Of a stretch of 64,000 nt of DNA, positions 42,859 to 53,428 are shown one piece after another. The stretch lies in NCBI GenBank assembly GCA_029532415.1, contig JAQOTA010000060.1:3534001-3598000 (forward strand), read 5' to 3'. Source of the stretch: Marasmius tenuissimus (lineage: Eukaryota; Basidiomycota; Agaricomycetes; Agaricales; Marasmiaceae). The notes under the pieces are model-generated. The model did no database searches and was not told the DNA's origin. It was given only the letters and a program-made list of their open reading frames with translations. A program made the translations under genes and the position numbers. Each line of letters begins with the position of its first letter. Within the stretch, counting starts at the first letter, position 1.

Positions 42859-43625
42859 GACATTTGTCTCAACAAATACAGAACTATTAATACAACATTC
42901 GGATCTACTTAATCCTAGAATGTGATGGTGGTGTCGGTGGTGTCAATAGTTAGCGTTCTGTATCTCATGCTTATCAGCGAGTGACTCATTATCAGGAACT
43001 AAAGATACTTGCCAGTCTCCGCAGTCGTTACTCTCCTCCCATGCTTCAAGATCATCAATGCTGTTATCTCCGTACCAGTCTTCTCCGCCGTAAGAGTATC
43101 CAGAGTCTCCATCACTTTTGTCATCAGCATCATGATTAAAGTCATCAGATGTACCTATGACAGTGAAGTTTCCTCAGGCAAGGTCAAGAGGGCTAGGAGA
43201 TCAGAGATCAATCACAGTTGAGGGGCGTAGTCCAGTATCTGCATCAGGGTCGTGAGATATGATACTGATGTTGCCAATGTAGGTATTGGTGGCAATTGTA
43301 CGCGGAACCAGATTGAGAGGGCGATGTAAGGTAGCTGGAGATTGAACTGGTTCTGCTCCCTTGTTATCTGTAGTGGTATTCCTCGGATCATTCTGAGCAA
43401 CAACCCAGGGATCAACCTCGGCATGATCATTGTTGCGGAGAGGAGAAGCACCACGAAAGGACTGAGTGGGAGAGCATGGAATAGGGGGTGCAGAAACAGG
43501 TTGCATGATAGCTTGAGCGATAGCATGTGCGGTGGCAATAGCGTGGGAAATGAATACCCCCAGATCAATATCCGAAGGAGGAGGAAGTGGTGGCATGTCA
43601 ATCTCGTCAGTGTCGGAGAGAGTGA

Positions 43626-44846
43626 CTAAAGAAGGCATGGAGGAGTGCTCGCTATCGGTATTGGTATCAATAGCATCAAGAGGGTTAGTTGAGACGTTTG
43701 CCATATAAACCCGTAATGGAGCCATGAGTTCCTGGTCAAAGGTGGCACAAGCAAGGTTAGCAGAAAGGTGCCGACCGTTTGGCTTTCCTTGATTATTCTG
43801 CTTCTTCTTGCCAGCCTTTCCTTTTCCCTTGCCTTTTCCTTTCTGTGATTGTTGATTGTGGTTACCCTGGTTATTACTATTCTGCTTTTGGTTATTATTA
43901 CCATTACCAGAACAATTGTTATTCTTCCAGTTGTTGCTGCGGGAAGAACTCCCACCAGATTAACGGTTCTGGCGGGACCAGGGTGGAGCAGTAGAAGGAA
44001 TGAAACAATGAATGCCAGAAATTCTGGCGGCAAGAGCAGATTCATGAGCACCACGACGTCTGTTCCACTCGTTTGTGATTGTGCAATCAACTTGACTACC
44101 TTGAGATCCTCCTTCTTTCCCTGAATTATCTTCTGCTTCAGCATCCCCCATGGTCCAGTAGGAAGCTTAGCAATGACAATGAGGACGAAGAGGGACTCGG
44201 GAATGTCAACACCCAGTACCTTAAGCTCCTTCCTCTTTTGGTCCATCTTGGTGATAACCGGGAGAGGATTCTGATTGGAGAAGAAGGTGGCGTGGTGAAA
44301 TTCCTCATAAATGTTAAGTAGCCGGGCCGTATCTTCCTGCCCGAAGGCTTTCTGGAAGTTCTCAATTGTTTCCTTGATGTCATCAGTCATCAAGGACTCG
44401 AAGGCCTGATTAACCCGAGATTTAAAAACGCCAAGAGCCTTATTGTTACGTGTATACCATTCTGCATACCCAGATGCAGAAGCAGCTGGCTTGGTTTCAG
44501 TAAGAACCTGAAAGATTCCCTGTTGCTGCAGATATGCCGTATACTTATAGAAAAAGGCATTCCAAATGGCGCTGTCCTTTAACTCCGGGATTGTCATGAT
44601 CGCACCAGATCCCGCCGAGAAAGAATCGGCAGTAACGTTCGTATAAATAGGGTGATCCGGGTTTCCAAAGACAGGTACAGCAGCACCTCCTTGGGCATTA
44701 GTGATGTTGTAGGTATGGCCAGGAGGTTGGAAAGACCAAAATGTGTCGGAATCAGTAAAGCCTGGAAGTGCCGGCTCAGTCCTTGGAGAAGAAGTAGCTT
44801 GAGGGCTACTGGTACAAGAATTGTGTTGAGAGGGGTTCTGAGACAT
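43626..44846 (-). CDS. Copia-3 Gag region (frameshifted toward 3' end)
   Basis: ATG 44846 gives M-S-Q-N-P-S-Q-H-N-S. The body has the copia Gag-like motifs W-N-A-F-F-Y-K-Y, A-L-G-V-F-K-S-R-V-N and D-I-K-E-T-I-E-N-F. After about 44000 the reading shifts: the Lys/Gln/Asn-rich nucleocapsid-like part and a later acidic stretch (D-T-D-E-I-D-M-P-P-L-P) are in another frame (43725-43201). It is a decayed Gag, not close in sequence to copia-1 Gag. Confidence 0.75.
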   Translation of the reverse strand: MSQNPSQHNSCTSSPQATSSPRTEPALPGFTDSDTFWSFQPPGHTYNITNAQGGAAVPVFGNPDHPIYTNVTADSFSAGSGAIMTIPELKDSAIWNAFFYKYTAYLQQQGIFQVLTETKPAASASGYAEWYTRNNKALGVFKSRVNQAFESLMTDDIKETIENFQKAFGQEDTARLLNIYEEFHHATFFSNQNPLPVITKMDQKRKELKVLGVDIPESLFVLIVIAKLPTGPWGMLKQKIIQGKKEDLKVVKLIAQSQTSGTDVVVLMNLLLPPEFLAFIVSFLLLLHPGPARTVNLVGVLPAATTGRITIVLVMVIITKSRIVITRVTTINNHRKEKAREKERLARRSRIIKESQTVGTFLLTLLVPPLTRNSWLHYGFIWQTSQLTLLMLLIPIPIASTPPCLL

Positions 44847-45720
44847 ATTTCCTAATTGAACAGAAATCTGCGAAAATCCCATGAGCATGATGAAAAAATA
44901 AAAGGAGAGAAATTGGGATTTCAACAGATGCCGCTAATAGGTCACAGGTCCCAACAGGTGCAGGGTTGTTAATCTGGTTACATAGAGTAACCTTTCCAGT
45001 GTGTGTCTGGTGTGCTTCCTTCTCGCTATCTGGTCTCAATCCCAGACTAGCGTTAAAGTCATTCATATGCCAAAGAAGGTTATTAATAGACCAGACCATG
45101 GGACCATAGGCAGCTACCTTTAGTAACGCTGGTGCCTGGTACAAAGATCTACTAATAACATGGAAACGAGTTCAGGGCATACAGGATTTGGGATGTCCCG
45201 GTACATACTGAAAATGGCCATGCGATAATCTATAAGATGTATCGTATAAATCCCAGTTGTTCAGCACAACGGCCTACACCATCATACAGACTAGTTTAGA
45301 AGCATAGTTGTATGACAGCTCAAAAGGTGCCACTCCAGCCGAAGCTGTACAGCCGTGGACCACCCCCAACAGTTAGATTTCTTCAGCATTGTGCCGTGGC
45401 AATTTATGGCCAGAGCATCAACCTGGGTTATTCAAGGCCAAGACAGGTCCGACAAGTCGGAAGCAGGTCTGGTCCTGAGAGAAAAATGAAGACCAAATCA
45501 GTATGTACAATCGTGCGTGCAACATGCATGTACAGGGACATTAAGTGGAACCAGAAAAGGTGGACTGCCTAATCCTACACCAGATAGCCCAACTCATCGC
45601 TAGAGACTCTATAGCCAATATGGGTATAGACATCCGCTAGGACAGTGGTGACACACGGAAAGTGTTTCAACTACTCTGATCATAACGCCGACCTGCCCGC
45701 CTGTTGTGGGGCCCATAACC

Positions 45721-46245
45721 TATTGAGCCAGCATAGTTAAATGCACAGTGAGATGAAACTAAAACCTCACATATTGACTATAAGAGAATTCTTGTGTTCT
45801 TGCAGATGCTTGCTAGAGGTGATAATCAAGTAGATTGTCCTAAAGCTTTGAGACACAAAGTCTCCAGCTTTTATACAAGAGTCCTTGTCTATCTACAAGT
45901 CATAGAACATAGGTAAGTGAGAATATAGCATATGGTACATATTGCATATCAGTAAGCATAAGTGCTCAAAGAGCAGAGTGAGTAAGTAGGCATAGTCATA
46001 CTAGCTTTCTATCTAAGTAATCTAGAGAGAAAGCTCAGTCAGCTTTGAACACTATTGGGTGCAAAGCTGAACCTTGTTATAAACCATAGAGATTAGGTGT
46101 GAGTACTGACTAACTACAGAGTCGGTCTGAGTAAGTACAGGATCTTTCATACGAGTGCAAGTGTCATAGTGAAAGAGTCTATAAATAATAGACGCGTAAA
46201 CAACACGTCAATAAAGTGTATCACATGGTAACCACATGTTCAACA
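45721..46245 (-). repeat. Probable 5' LTR of copia-3
   Basis: It begins TATTGAGCC directly after the primer site and most simply ends ATGTTCAACA at 46245. The first base pair has mutated from TG to TA. The boundary is inferred, because the partner LTR is missing. Confidence 0.55.
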
Positions 46246-47299
46246 AAGTGGTGCTGGCGGAAACCAATGTCGGACTTGTGTTTCACGAGATCAACTAGAG
46301 GACTTCAACCGCGTAATACATTGGATGAATATCAATTCTATTGACAATTGGCGCAGTCTGTAATCTCACAGCGGGTAAATGCAATGACGAGTACTGTACT
46401 ATTTCATCAATGCCTGCATGCATAGTGATGCATTGGGCTCAGTAGACGCAAAGAAGACTTATAGAGGTCTGGACATACACCCGTTTGATAGTATATCGGA
46501 GGACTAGGACAAAAAAGTCAGTCTCTTTGCAAGTCTCACTCCGAAAAGCTCGACATCGCGGGACTCCCCCTCGCCGCACTTAAAGGGGAGGCTTGACCAT
46601 CCTTGAAACAATATGTGTTCACAAATTCTTCGAGAAATTGCCGTTGAGTATCTCACGGCAAAGCTACTACGCTTCTGAGGCTGAGGCCTGAGGGTCCACT
46701 TGAAACTGAGAACACGAAATGAACGGAAAGTGGGCATCTCATCCGAGCGTGTGGTGCCGACGGGAACACCCGTTCCCGGCATCAAGCCAGCATAATGCAG
46801 AATATGTGAAGTGCTGCTGCGGCGTGCGTTCACGGACCTGTAAGAGAAATTAATATTTTAGTAGCAAATTTTTGACCAGGACGAAAGATGGTTGCTTGTG
46901 TGTCACTGAATCCCGACCTGAGGGGTAGTTCAACTCTTTCACTGTACAGTAGCGGCACAGCCGAATAAGTAGCGTAGTTGGCAGGCAATCTTGAGTCTAT
47001 TACATACGGACGTCCCATACTCGCGTTTTTGACCACCACGTACTTCCGACGCCACTCAGATATTGCCAGAGGCAAGAATGATTAAAAAATCATTTATTCT
47101 GAGACCGGACCGTTCATACCCGAGCTGGGGTTTCCGAGGTCCTGGTGATCGTAAGCTCACTTAAGGGCCTGTCCCATCGCAGTTGCCATACGAAAGTCCT
47201 AGTGAGTTGCCAATGTTCTGACGGTTTGGCTCGAAGGGTCATTCTGCTCTCAAGATATCTAGCCTCTGGCAAGCGGCAGGGCCCGATACTGCCTATTCC
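46246..47299. other. Spacer between the transposon island and copy 3
   Basis: Two adjacent minus-strand open frames (46504-46833, 46830-47075) have no recognised domain. The segment 47213-47280 (GTTCTGACGGTTTGGCTCGA) is repeated at 63298-63360. Otherwise nothing supportable. Confidence 0.4.
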
Positions 47300-47678
47300 T
47301 CACTAGTACTCTTGGTTTCAACCTACATTTCCAATGTTATGGGTTCGCCAACTCCCTACTTGTAGGACACAACAAGGATCTTGGATTATACTGCTCAGTA
47401 CCCGAGCTGCTCGTACTCAGATTGTTTACATGAGCGCGGTACAGATAACCGGTAACCACAGGAAATAATCAGGTTACTTAGCGGTGGCAATATAATGGAC
47501 GAGACGCGCTCAAAAAATGTATTGAAATTTTGGTTTTATTTGGTACAGGGATGACATGCACATGACTCAAATCCAAGGTCCAGTTCAATCGGTGTCAGAA
47601 TTCTCCGGAGACTAGTATGCAACACGCTTAGCCGCTGCTTTCTGAGCCCAGCTCCGCCGCTCACCGGCCAGAGCCACA

Positions 47679-48328
47679 TCAAAGTGCAGCAGCAATGAGC
47701 TGCCAGTTGTTCTGATCATTGGCGCCGCCCCTGGAGAGAACGACCTAGATTTCGCCAAGCTGAATCAGGACTCTCGAAGACGGATACCCAACGTGAACAA
47801 AGGACATACCCAGCGACACTGTTCCCAGCCGTCGTACCAATAGGCATCGTCAGCTGGGTCACCAATGCTAGAATACCGCGTCAACACTTGTCAGACAGTG
47901 GCGGGAATGAAATCCTAACTGACTTCCAGACACCAGGGGAGACCTGTTGAATGGCCCACATATAAACTGGACGCTGCCAAATGAGCTCGCGAGGCTATAG
48001 CTGCATGTCAGACATCAATAGCACTTGAGTATGGGTGGGTAACGGCTCACATCGCCAGTGGCCTGGACTCCGACGGTCAGACGGGTGCCGCGTTCGCTGA
48101 TCTGGTAGACACCACCGTTTTCGGCGATTTGGAAGCTCTATTGGAGGAGAGTAGAAACACGTCTGGGCGGTTAGTGCCACGAACAGACAAGTCTGGAGAG
48201 TAAGGACGCACAGCAGGCTCTTTCTTGTCAGTCCAAACTTTTTTGCCAGAGTCAATGGACTCGAGGGTCAGGAAGTGGCCGGTCTTGACGTTTTTGATGT
48301 AGTAGACACCGCTGGCTGGTCCAGGCAT
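47679..48328 (-). CDS. Putative beta-trefoil (ricin-B-like) small protein T3
   Basis: Start 48328, stop TGA at 47679-47681. Same five-exon structure and 149 aa as T2, with which it shares more bases than with T1 (for example GTGGGTGGGATTG before the ATG). It reads M-P-G-P-A-S-G-V-Y-Y-I-K-N at the start and N-N-W-Q-L-I-A-A at the end. All splice sites are kept. Fold assignment as for T2. Confidence 0.75.
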
Positions 48329-48412
48329 TGTGGGTGGGATTGATTTTTTCTTATTTCGAAAGAGGATCGATGTCGGATGGTTCTGTGATCAAATTGCGAG
48401 TTTCGTGAGGGC

Positions 48413-48419
48413 TTTTATA
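48413..48419 (-). promoter_or_regulatory. TATA box of trefoil gene T3
   Basis: TATAAAA on the minus strand, 85 bp upstream of the start codon. Confidence 0.6.
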
Positions 48420-49290
48420 CGTTTTCTGAGGCAGGTTGGCGTGCCTTCTCTTTGTACAGAGCTAAGCCACTTAGCCATCAACTGTCAACAACAGTGTGTG
48501 AAGGGAGACAACACCTCACATGCACACATGTGTTGATCTTTTCCGTGCTCCGTTCCAGAAAAGCAACCCTCAACGTTAGACATCTGGAATTCCATGAACA
48601 AAACAGGGCTTCCAGCACCTGCAGTTCGGAAATTGTGACAAAAACCGTAAATTGGACTTCGTTCGGGGTGCTTTCGTAGCAAGCTACTGCCTCACAAGAG
48701 CAGCGCGAGCATTTCAGATCCACATGCCTTCGATTCAGAAAGAATTGTGGGGCACACCCCGAGGCGGCTCCATGGGCGTGCTCACGGGGGTATCAGGGAA
48801 GCGCCCTCAGAAAAGCACCCTCAGGGGAGCACACCCCAAGGTGACTTCGTGTGCGTGGTGAGAGTACCAGGAAAGCACCCTCAACCAGGCCATTGATCAT
48901 TACCCAGCAGCGGTGATCATGACTTGGAGACTTCAGACGCCCGTGGCGTGCCTATTGATAAGGTTTGCACCCCCATCCGTATTTTTTGTCGAGAGAATGT
49001 GAGCCGTCTAATGTTAAGTCGGTATTTCTGCCGACATCTCTGTCACTCGATCTCCGAATGGGAGCATTCCAACAGGCGTTTCTATGCACTGCTGGCGCTG
49101 TAGCGCCGAGGTCTAACAGACTAGTTGACCACTGACATAATGACAAGTGTATCTGGATACAGTGTACTCGTCGGCATTCGGTATGTCTGGGGGCCAAGTG
49201 ACGCTGAACGCACACACCTTCATTCCGCATCAACTACATCCGGGGTCCCAAGTGCCTTCTATACAGACCACGGCCTAATCTGTAGCTGGC

Positions 49291-51183
49291 TCAACAACCA
49301 CAAATCCAGACACGGATGTCCCCGTTTCCACGTATAGCGTCTATGTTACATGACATCCATTTCGGTGCATCCTGAATATCGCCGCTTTCACTTAGAATGG
49401 ATGACAAATGATGAATCTGTTCGAGAGCATCCGCAGCAGTGGGTCGAAGTGAGGGATTGGCGTTCCAACACGAAGCCATGAGTTCCTAAATCGCATCGTC
49501 CTTTTCACAGAACGCCCAGGGCGAGCGGGATGTTGCTGTCTGACGAGCACCGCAAATACAACTCCACCGCCTGTAAGCCTGCACAGATCTACAACACGAA
49601 GGTCAATCGACCACCGTCAATCAGAGCTATGAGCAACTCGCCTCGTAGCAGACACACCCGTAGGCATACATATCGCTCTTCTCAGTGGAAGCGCTAGAAA
49701 GCTCCGGAGCAAGCCATCGGGTCGTTCCTTTGGCGCGGCTCGTGAACGAAGTCGATAACTTCACCGCGCGCGAGTCAGCCACATGAGATAGCCCAAAGTC
49801 GCTTATGCATGCTCTGACCTCGGGGGTGATGAGGACGTTCAGCTGTTCAAAAGACCAATGTCGATCAGCTTCCACAGCTGATTAGTAACAATCAAACCGA
49901 AAGCCTCACGCCCTTCATATCGCCGTGAACGATCTTCATGCCATGAAGATGGGCCAGGCCAGCTGCAACGTCGTACGCCTACAAAAGCATCAGGCATGGT
50001 CGTAAGGGCAAAACGTAGGGATGCGATTACAAGCAGCATACGGTCGACAAGTTCAGGAGGCGTATTCTTGAGAAATGTCATGAGATTCCCCCGTTCGATC
50101 CATGGAGAAACCAAGCACAGCTGTCCTTGACCCTCTCCGAGATAGTACATCCCTACAAATGGCAGGAGGTTCGGGTGTCTGAGTTGTTGCCAGACAATTG
50201 CTTCCTGCATGTATTCCTGGCTTTTGATAAGCACGAGAGCAATATTCACATTCTAGAACAAACACACCTTAAGCAGCTGCTGGACGTCCGATGCTAGGTA
50301 GACCTTCACAACTTTCAAACACACGATCTCGGTCGCGATTTTCCCCTTCCAAACATCTCCGAAACCGCCTCCGGCCACTGGATACGAACCCATCTTCTCC
50401 ACGTTATTGATCTTCAAGCACTTCGGATACATCCCCGACTTCTTCGAGAGGCGCAGCATAACTTTAAATATAGTGGACTTTGATTTCCTTGGAACTGCCG
50501 GGTGATCTGCGAGCTACGAAGGGAGTTTAATCTTCGGTACGCGCGTAGAAGTAGATGACACCCCTCACCGCTTGCAATAGATCTAACCACCTCTGGGCTT
50601 CGTCACCCTCCGTCTCCAATACCCGTCGACATTTTTGGGCATCTTTGAAGAAAGCCTGTATCCGTTCGAGTTCTTCATCCGTTACGATCCGCTCTCTAGT
50701 CTCGACTCCATAGAGGGTACGGTGGTCTTGAGAGCTGTTTGGGCCCAACCCCCTACCCCCATCTGCGTCGTTTGGTGCCAGTGGTCGTAGTTGTGGACTT
50801 GGCAACACACTCAAAGTATCTGCAAATGCGGGGAACGACGGATTCTCGAATCCCCCTTGGTAGGTTTGATCTTCTGAACTCTTCATCAACAATGGCAGCG
50901 TCGGGCGTGGGGTTGTCGATTCGTTTCCAAGAGGCGCCGAATCGTGCAATGAGGTCATCGCTGACGTTCTCCCAATGAGAGAACTTGACCCGAGCGTATC
51001 GAAGAGCATGCTGAAGCTCTGCTCAGAAGGGTTGTGTTCACTGAAGCTCTGTTCAAAGGGGTTGTGTTCCAAGTGATAGTCAGTACGTCGATAGCGATTC
51101 CGAAGGGGCTGTCGTTCTTCCGATATCGAATGCTTGTGTGAGCGAGATGGAGAAGTGATTGGGCCGTTTCTTGTAGGAGGCAT
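49291..51183 (-). pseudogene. TKL kinase K5, nearly intact but C-lobe broken
   Basis: The start at 51183 gives a Ser/Pro-rich N-terminus (M-P-P-T-R-N-G-P-I-T-S-P-S-R), then the lead-in E-E-L-E-R-I-Q-A-F-F-K-D-A-Q-K-C-R, V-A-G-G-G-F-G-D-V-W-K-G, V-C-L-K-V-V-K, H-G-D-M-K-G and S-D-F-G-L-S, so all catalytic motifs are present. The last exon has lost 19 bases after I-C-A-G (about 49580) relative to K3/copy 1, and D-A-I-W-E-L has become D-A-I-stop-E-L (near 49490). The C-lobe helices are thus missing or scrambled. It could still yield a truncated product. The preceding intron has a GC donor (GAG|GCGAGT). The N-terminal region differs from all other members. Confidence 0.8.
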
Positions 51184-51810
51184 GCTGTTTCCCCCAGCGC
51201 AATGCGGTAGCTGACTTCGTTAGCAGTATGTGGTGGAGGAGAAGTAGAAGAAGAGGAGGAGAGGAGCAGTGTACCGCATAGCAGGGTCTGGGGAAAGCTA
51301 TTGACAATCTGTCACGCACGCCCTCGCCACAGCTCGCCATCAGTGGAGTCATGCTGACTCGTCCCTCTGCCTGAATGGGGCGTGACCATACATTGGCCAT
51401 TGCGACCTGTCGCGCTGCGCTTTGACGCCCCAGACTCCGGTATTGTGCTTGTTGCACCCCCGCTTGGGTGGCTGTATAATTTCGAGTAGGAAAATGAGAA
51501 CCGTTAGAAGATATCGGTTCGTCTCTCCCTTCAAGTTACCCGATCTCCGGTTCCTCAATCTTCGAGTATGGGCTCGGAGATGCATGTAGTGGGTAGAAGA
51601 ATTCTATTCATAGATGTTGGGTGTCCCTGTTCACCGGCACCGATTGTGTTGCGGCATTGTCCGAGTCTAAATTCGTTGAACAGCGATGTAACGACACATG
51701 TACCTGAATACTGTGTATACTGTATGGCCACTAGTCAACATTCAGAACCCCTGAGGATTAATCGCTGTACACACGCACCTTTATTCCATCTACTCCATCT
51801 GAATCTACAG

Positions 51811-53373
51811 CTATAGCTGCGTCAACATCCCCAGATCCAAGGGCGGATACTCCACATTCCTCCGTATCGCCTCTACGTCTAAAGTCTTCCAATCCTGTCC
51901 ATCCTGAATAACGCCACTGCCAGTTTCACCCCGACTCGATGACATTGACATATGACGAATCCGTTCGAGAGCATCCGCAGCAGTAGGTCGAAGGGAGCGA
52001 TCATGGTTCCAGCACGAAGTCATGAACCCCAGATGGCATCGTCGTCTAGTCCTTCGGGGCGAGGGGAATGCTGCTGTCTGAGGAGAACCGCAAAGATGAC
52101 GGCACCGTCTGTTAGGTCGTGGAAGGGTACACGATCTGCGAGGATCTTCGAGGTTAACATGAATGATGACCGTCAGCCAGAGCCTCGTTGGGGTAAGCAC
52201 GAACGACTTACCTCGTAGCAGACACATCCATATGCATACATATCGCTCTGCTCAGTAGAAACGGTAGAAAGCTCCGGGTTGAGTAGCTCAGGTGCAAGCC
52301 ATCGAGTCGTTCCCTTTCCGCGACTTGTAGAGGACGTCGACAAATTCACCGCATGCGAGTAGGCAACATGAGACAGAGCAAAGTCGCCTATGCATGCTCT
52401 GAACTCGGGGGTGATGAGGACATTCACCTATTTAAGGAAATCAATCAGTTGTTATAGCCAGTTCGTAGAGGTCAACATGAAACCTTACGCCTTTCATATC
52501 GCCGTGCACGATCTTCATGCCATGAAGATGAACCAGACCAGATGCAACGTCATACGCCTACAAGGGGATTAGACGTAAACGTATCGAGGTAAAGGAGAAG
52601 AACAGATACCAGCTGCATGCGATCAACGCGTTCAGGAGGAGCATTCTTCAGGAAAGTGACGAGGTTGCCCTGCTCCATCCACGGCGAAACCAAACATAGC
52701 TGTCCTTGACTTTCCCCGAGGTAGTACATCCCTACGAACGGCAGAAGATTCGGATGTCTGAGTTGTTGCCAGACAATCGCCTCTCGCATGTATTCCTAAG
52801 CTCTGATAAGTACGAGTGCAATAGTCAGGTTCGAGAACAAACGTACCTTGAGTCACAGTGGCACACCGGACACCAGGTAAACTTTCACCACTTCGAGAGC
52901 CACGATCTCGTCCGCCATCTTCCCTTCCAAAAGTCTCCGAAGCCGCCCCCGGCCACTGGATGAGAGCCCAGTCTCTCCACGTTATTGATTCTCAAGCAAT
53001 TCGGATATATTCCCGATTTCTTCGAGAGGCACAACATGTCTTTGAATACGGTCGACCTTGGCTGCCTCGGAATATCAGGGTGTTCCGTGAGCTACGAAGG
53101 GACTCAGTACGCATAGAATGTAAAACTAGACGACGACCCTCACCGTTTGCAGCAGATCTAACCACCTCTGGGTTTCATCACCCTCTGTCTCCAGTACGTT
53201 TCGACATTTTTCCGTGTCGTCGAAGAAAGTCCGTACCAGTTCGAGTTCTTCTCCTGTCTCCGTCGATTCTTCCTTATACTTTGACTTTATCAACGTAGAG
53301 TCGCTAGATAGGTCTTGGCCTATGCGAGTGGTGTAAGAAGGCCGTAGTGGTTGTTTCGAAGGTGGCGATGATG
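51811..53373 (-). pseudogene. TKL kinase K6, 3' half of a SepH-kinase fusion
   Basis: It ends D-L-G-M-L-T-Q-L at 51811. Lead-in E-E-L-E-L-V-R-T-F-F-D-D-T-E-K-C-R, catalytic loop H-G-D-M-K-G, but the DFG reads D-F-A. One base is lost in the glycine-loop exon (D-F-W-K-G-R-W instead of D-V-W-K-G-R-I-A), and a TGA sits where paralogues read Q-L-L-K. Its 5' exon (ending 53373) is joined by a clean GTGAGT...GCTTCAG intron (53374-53428) to the SepH-like segment upstream, in the phase expected for one fused protein. No ATG of its own is needed or evident, supporting descent from a chimera that then decayed. Confidence 0.75.
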
Positions 53374-53428
53374 CTGAAGCATATAATCGGGACAACCAAT
53401 ATGAAGCTGAAGAAGAAGCAAAACTCAC

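Larger units (their letters stand above)
41101..46245 (-). mobile_element. Truncated Ty1/copia element of a second family (copia-3)
   Basis: Element-strand order: LTR (45721-46245), primer site GGTTATGGGCCCC (45708-45720), gag (from 44846), protease/pre-integrase (42858-41977), integrase (to about 41500), proline-rich linker, then loss of sequence at about 41100. Reverse transcriptase, RNase H and the 3' LTR are absent, so the element cannot move by itself. Confidence 0.85.

Noticed and set aside
46504..47075. Two neighbouring minus-strand frames as one gene
   Set aside because: No recognisable domain, no convincing intron between them, in a transposon-rich flank.
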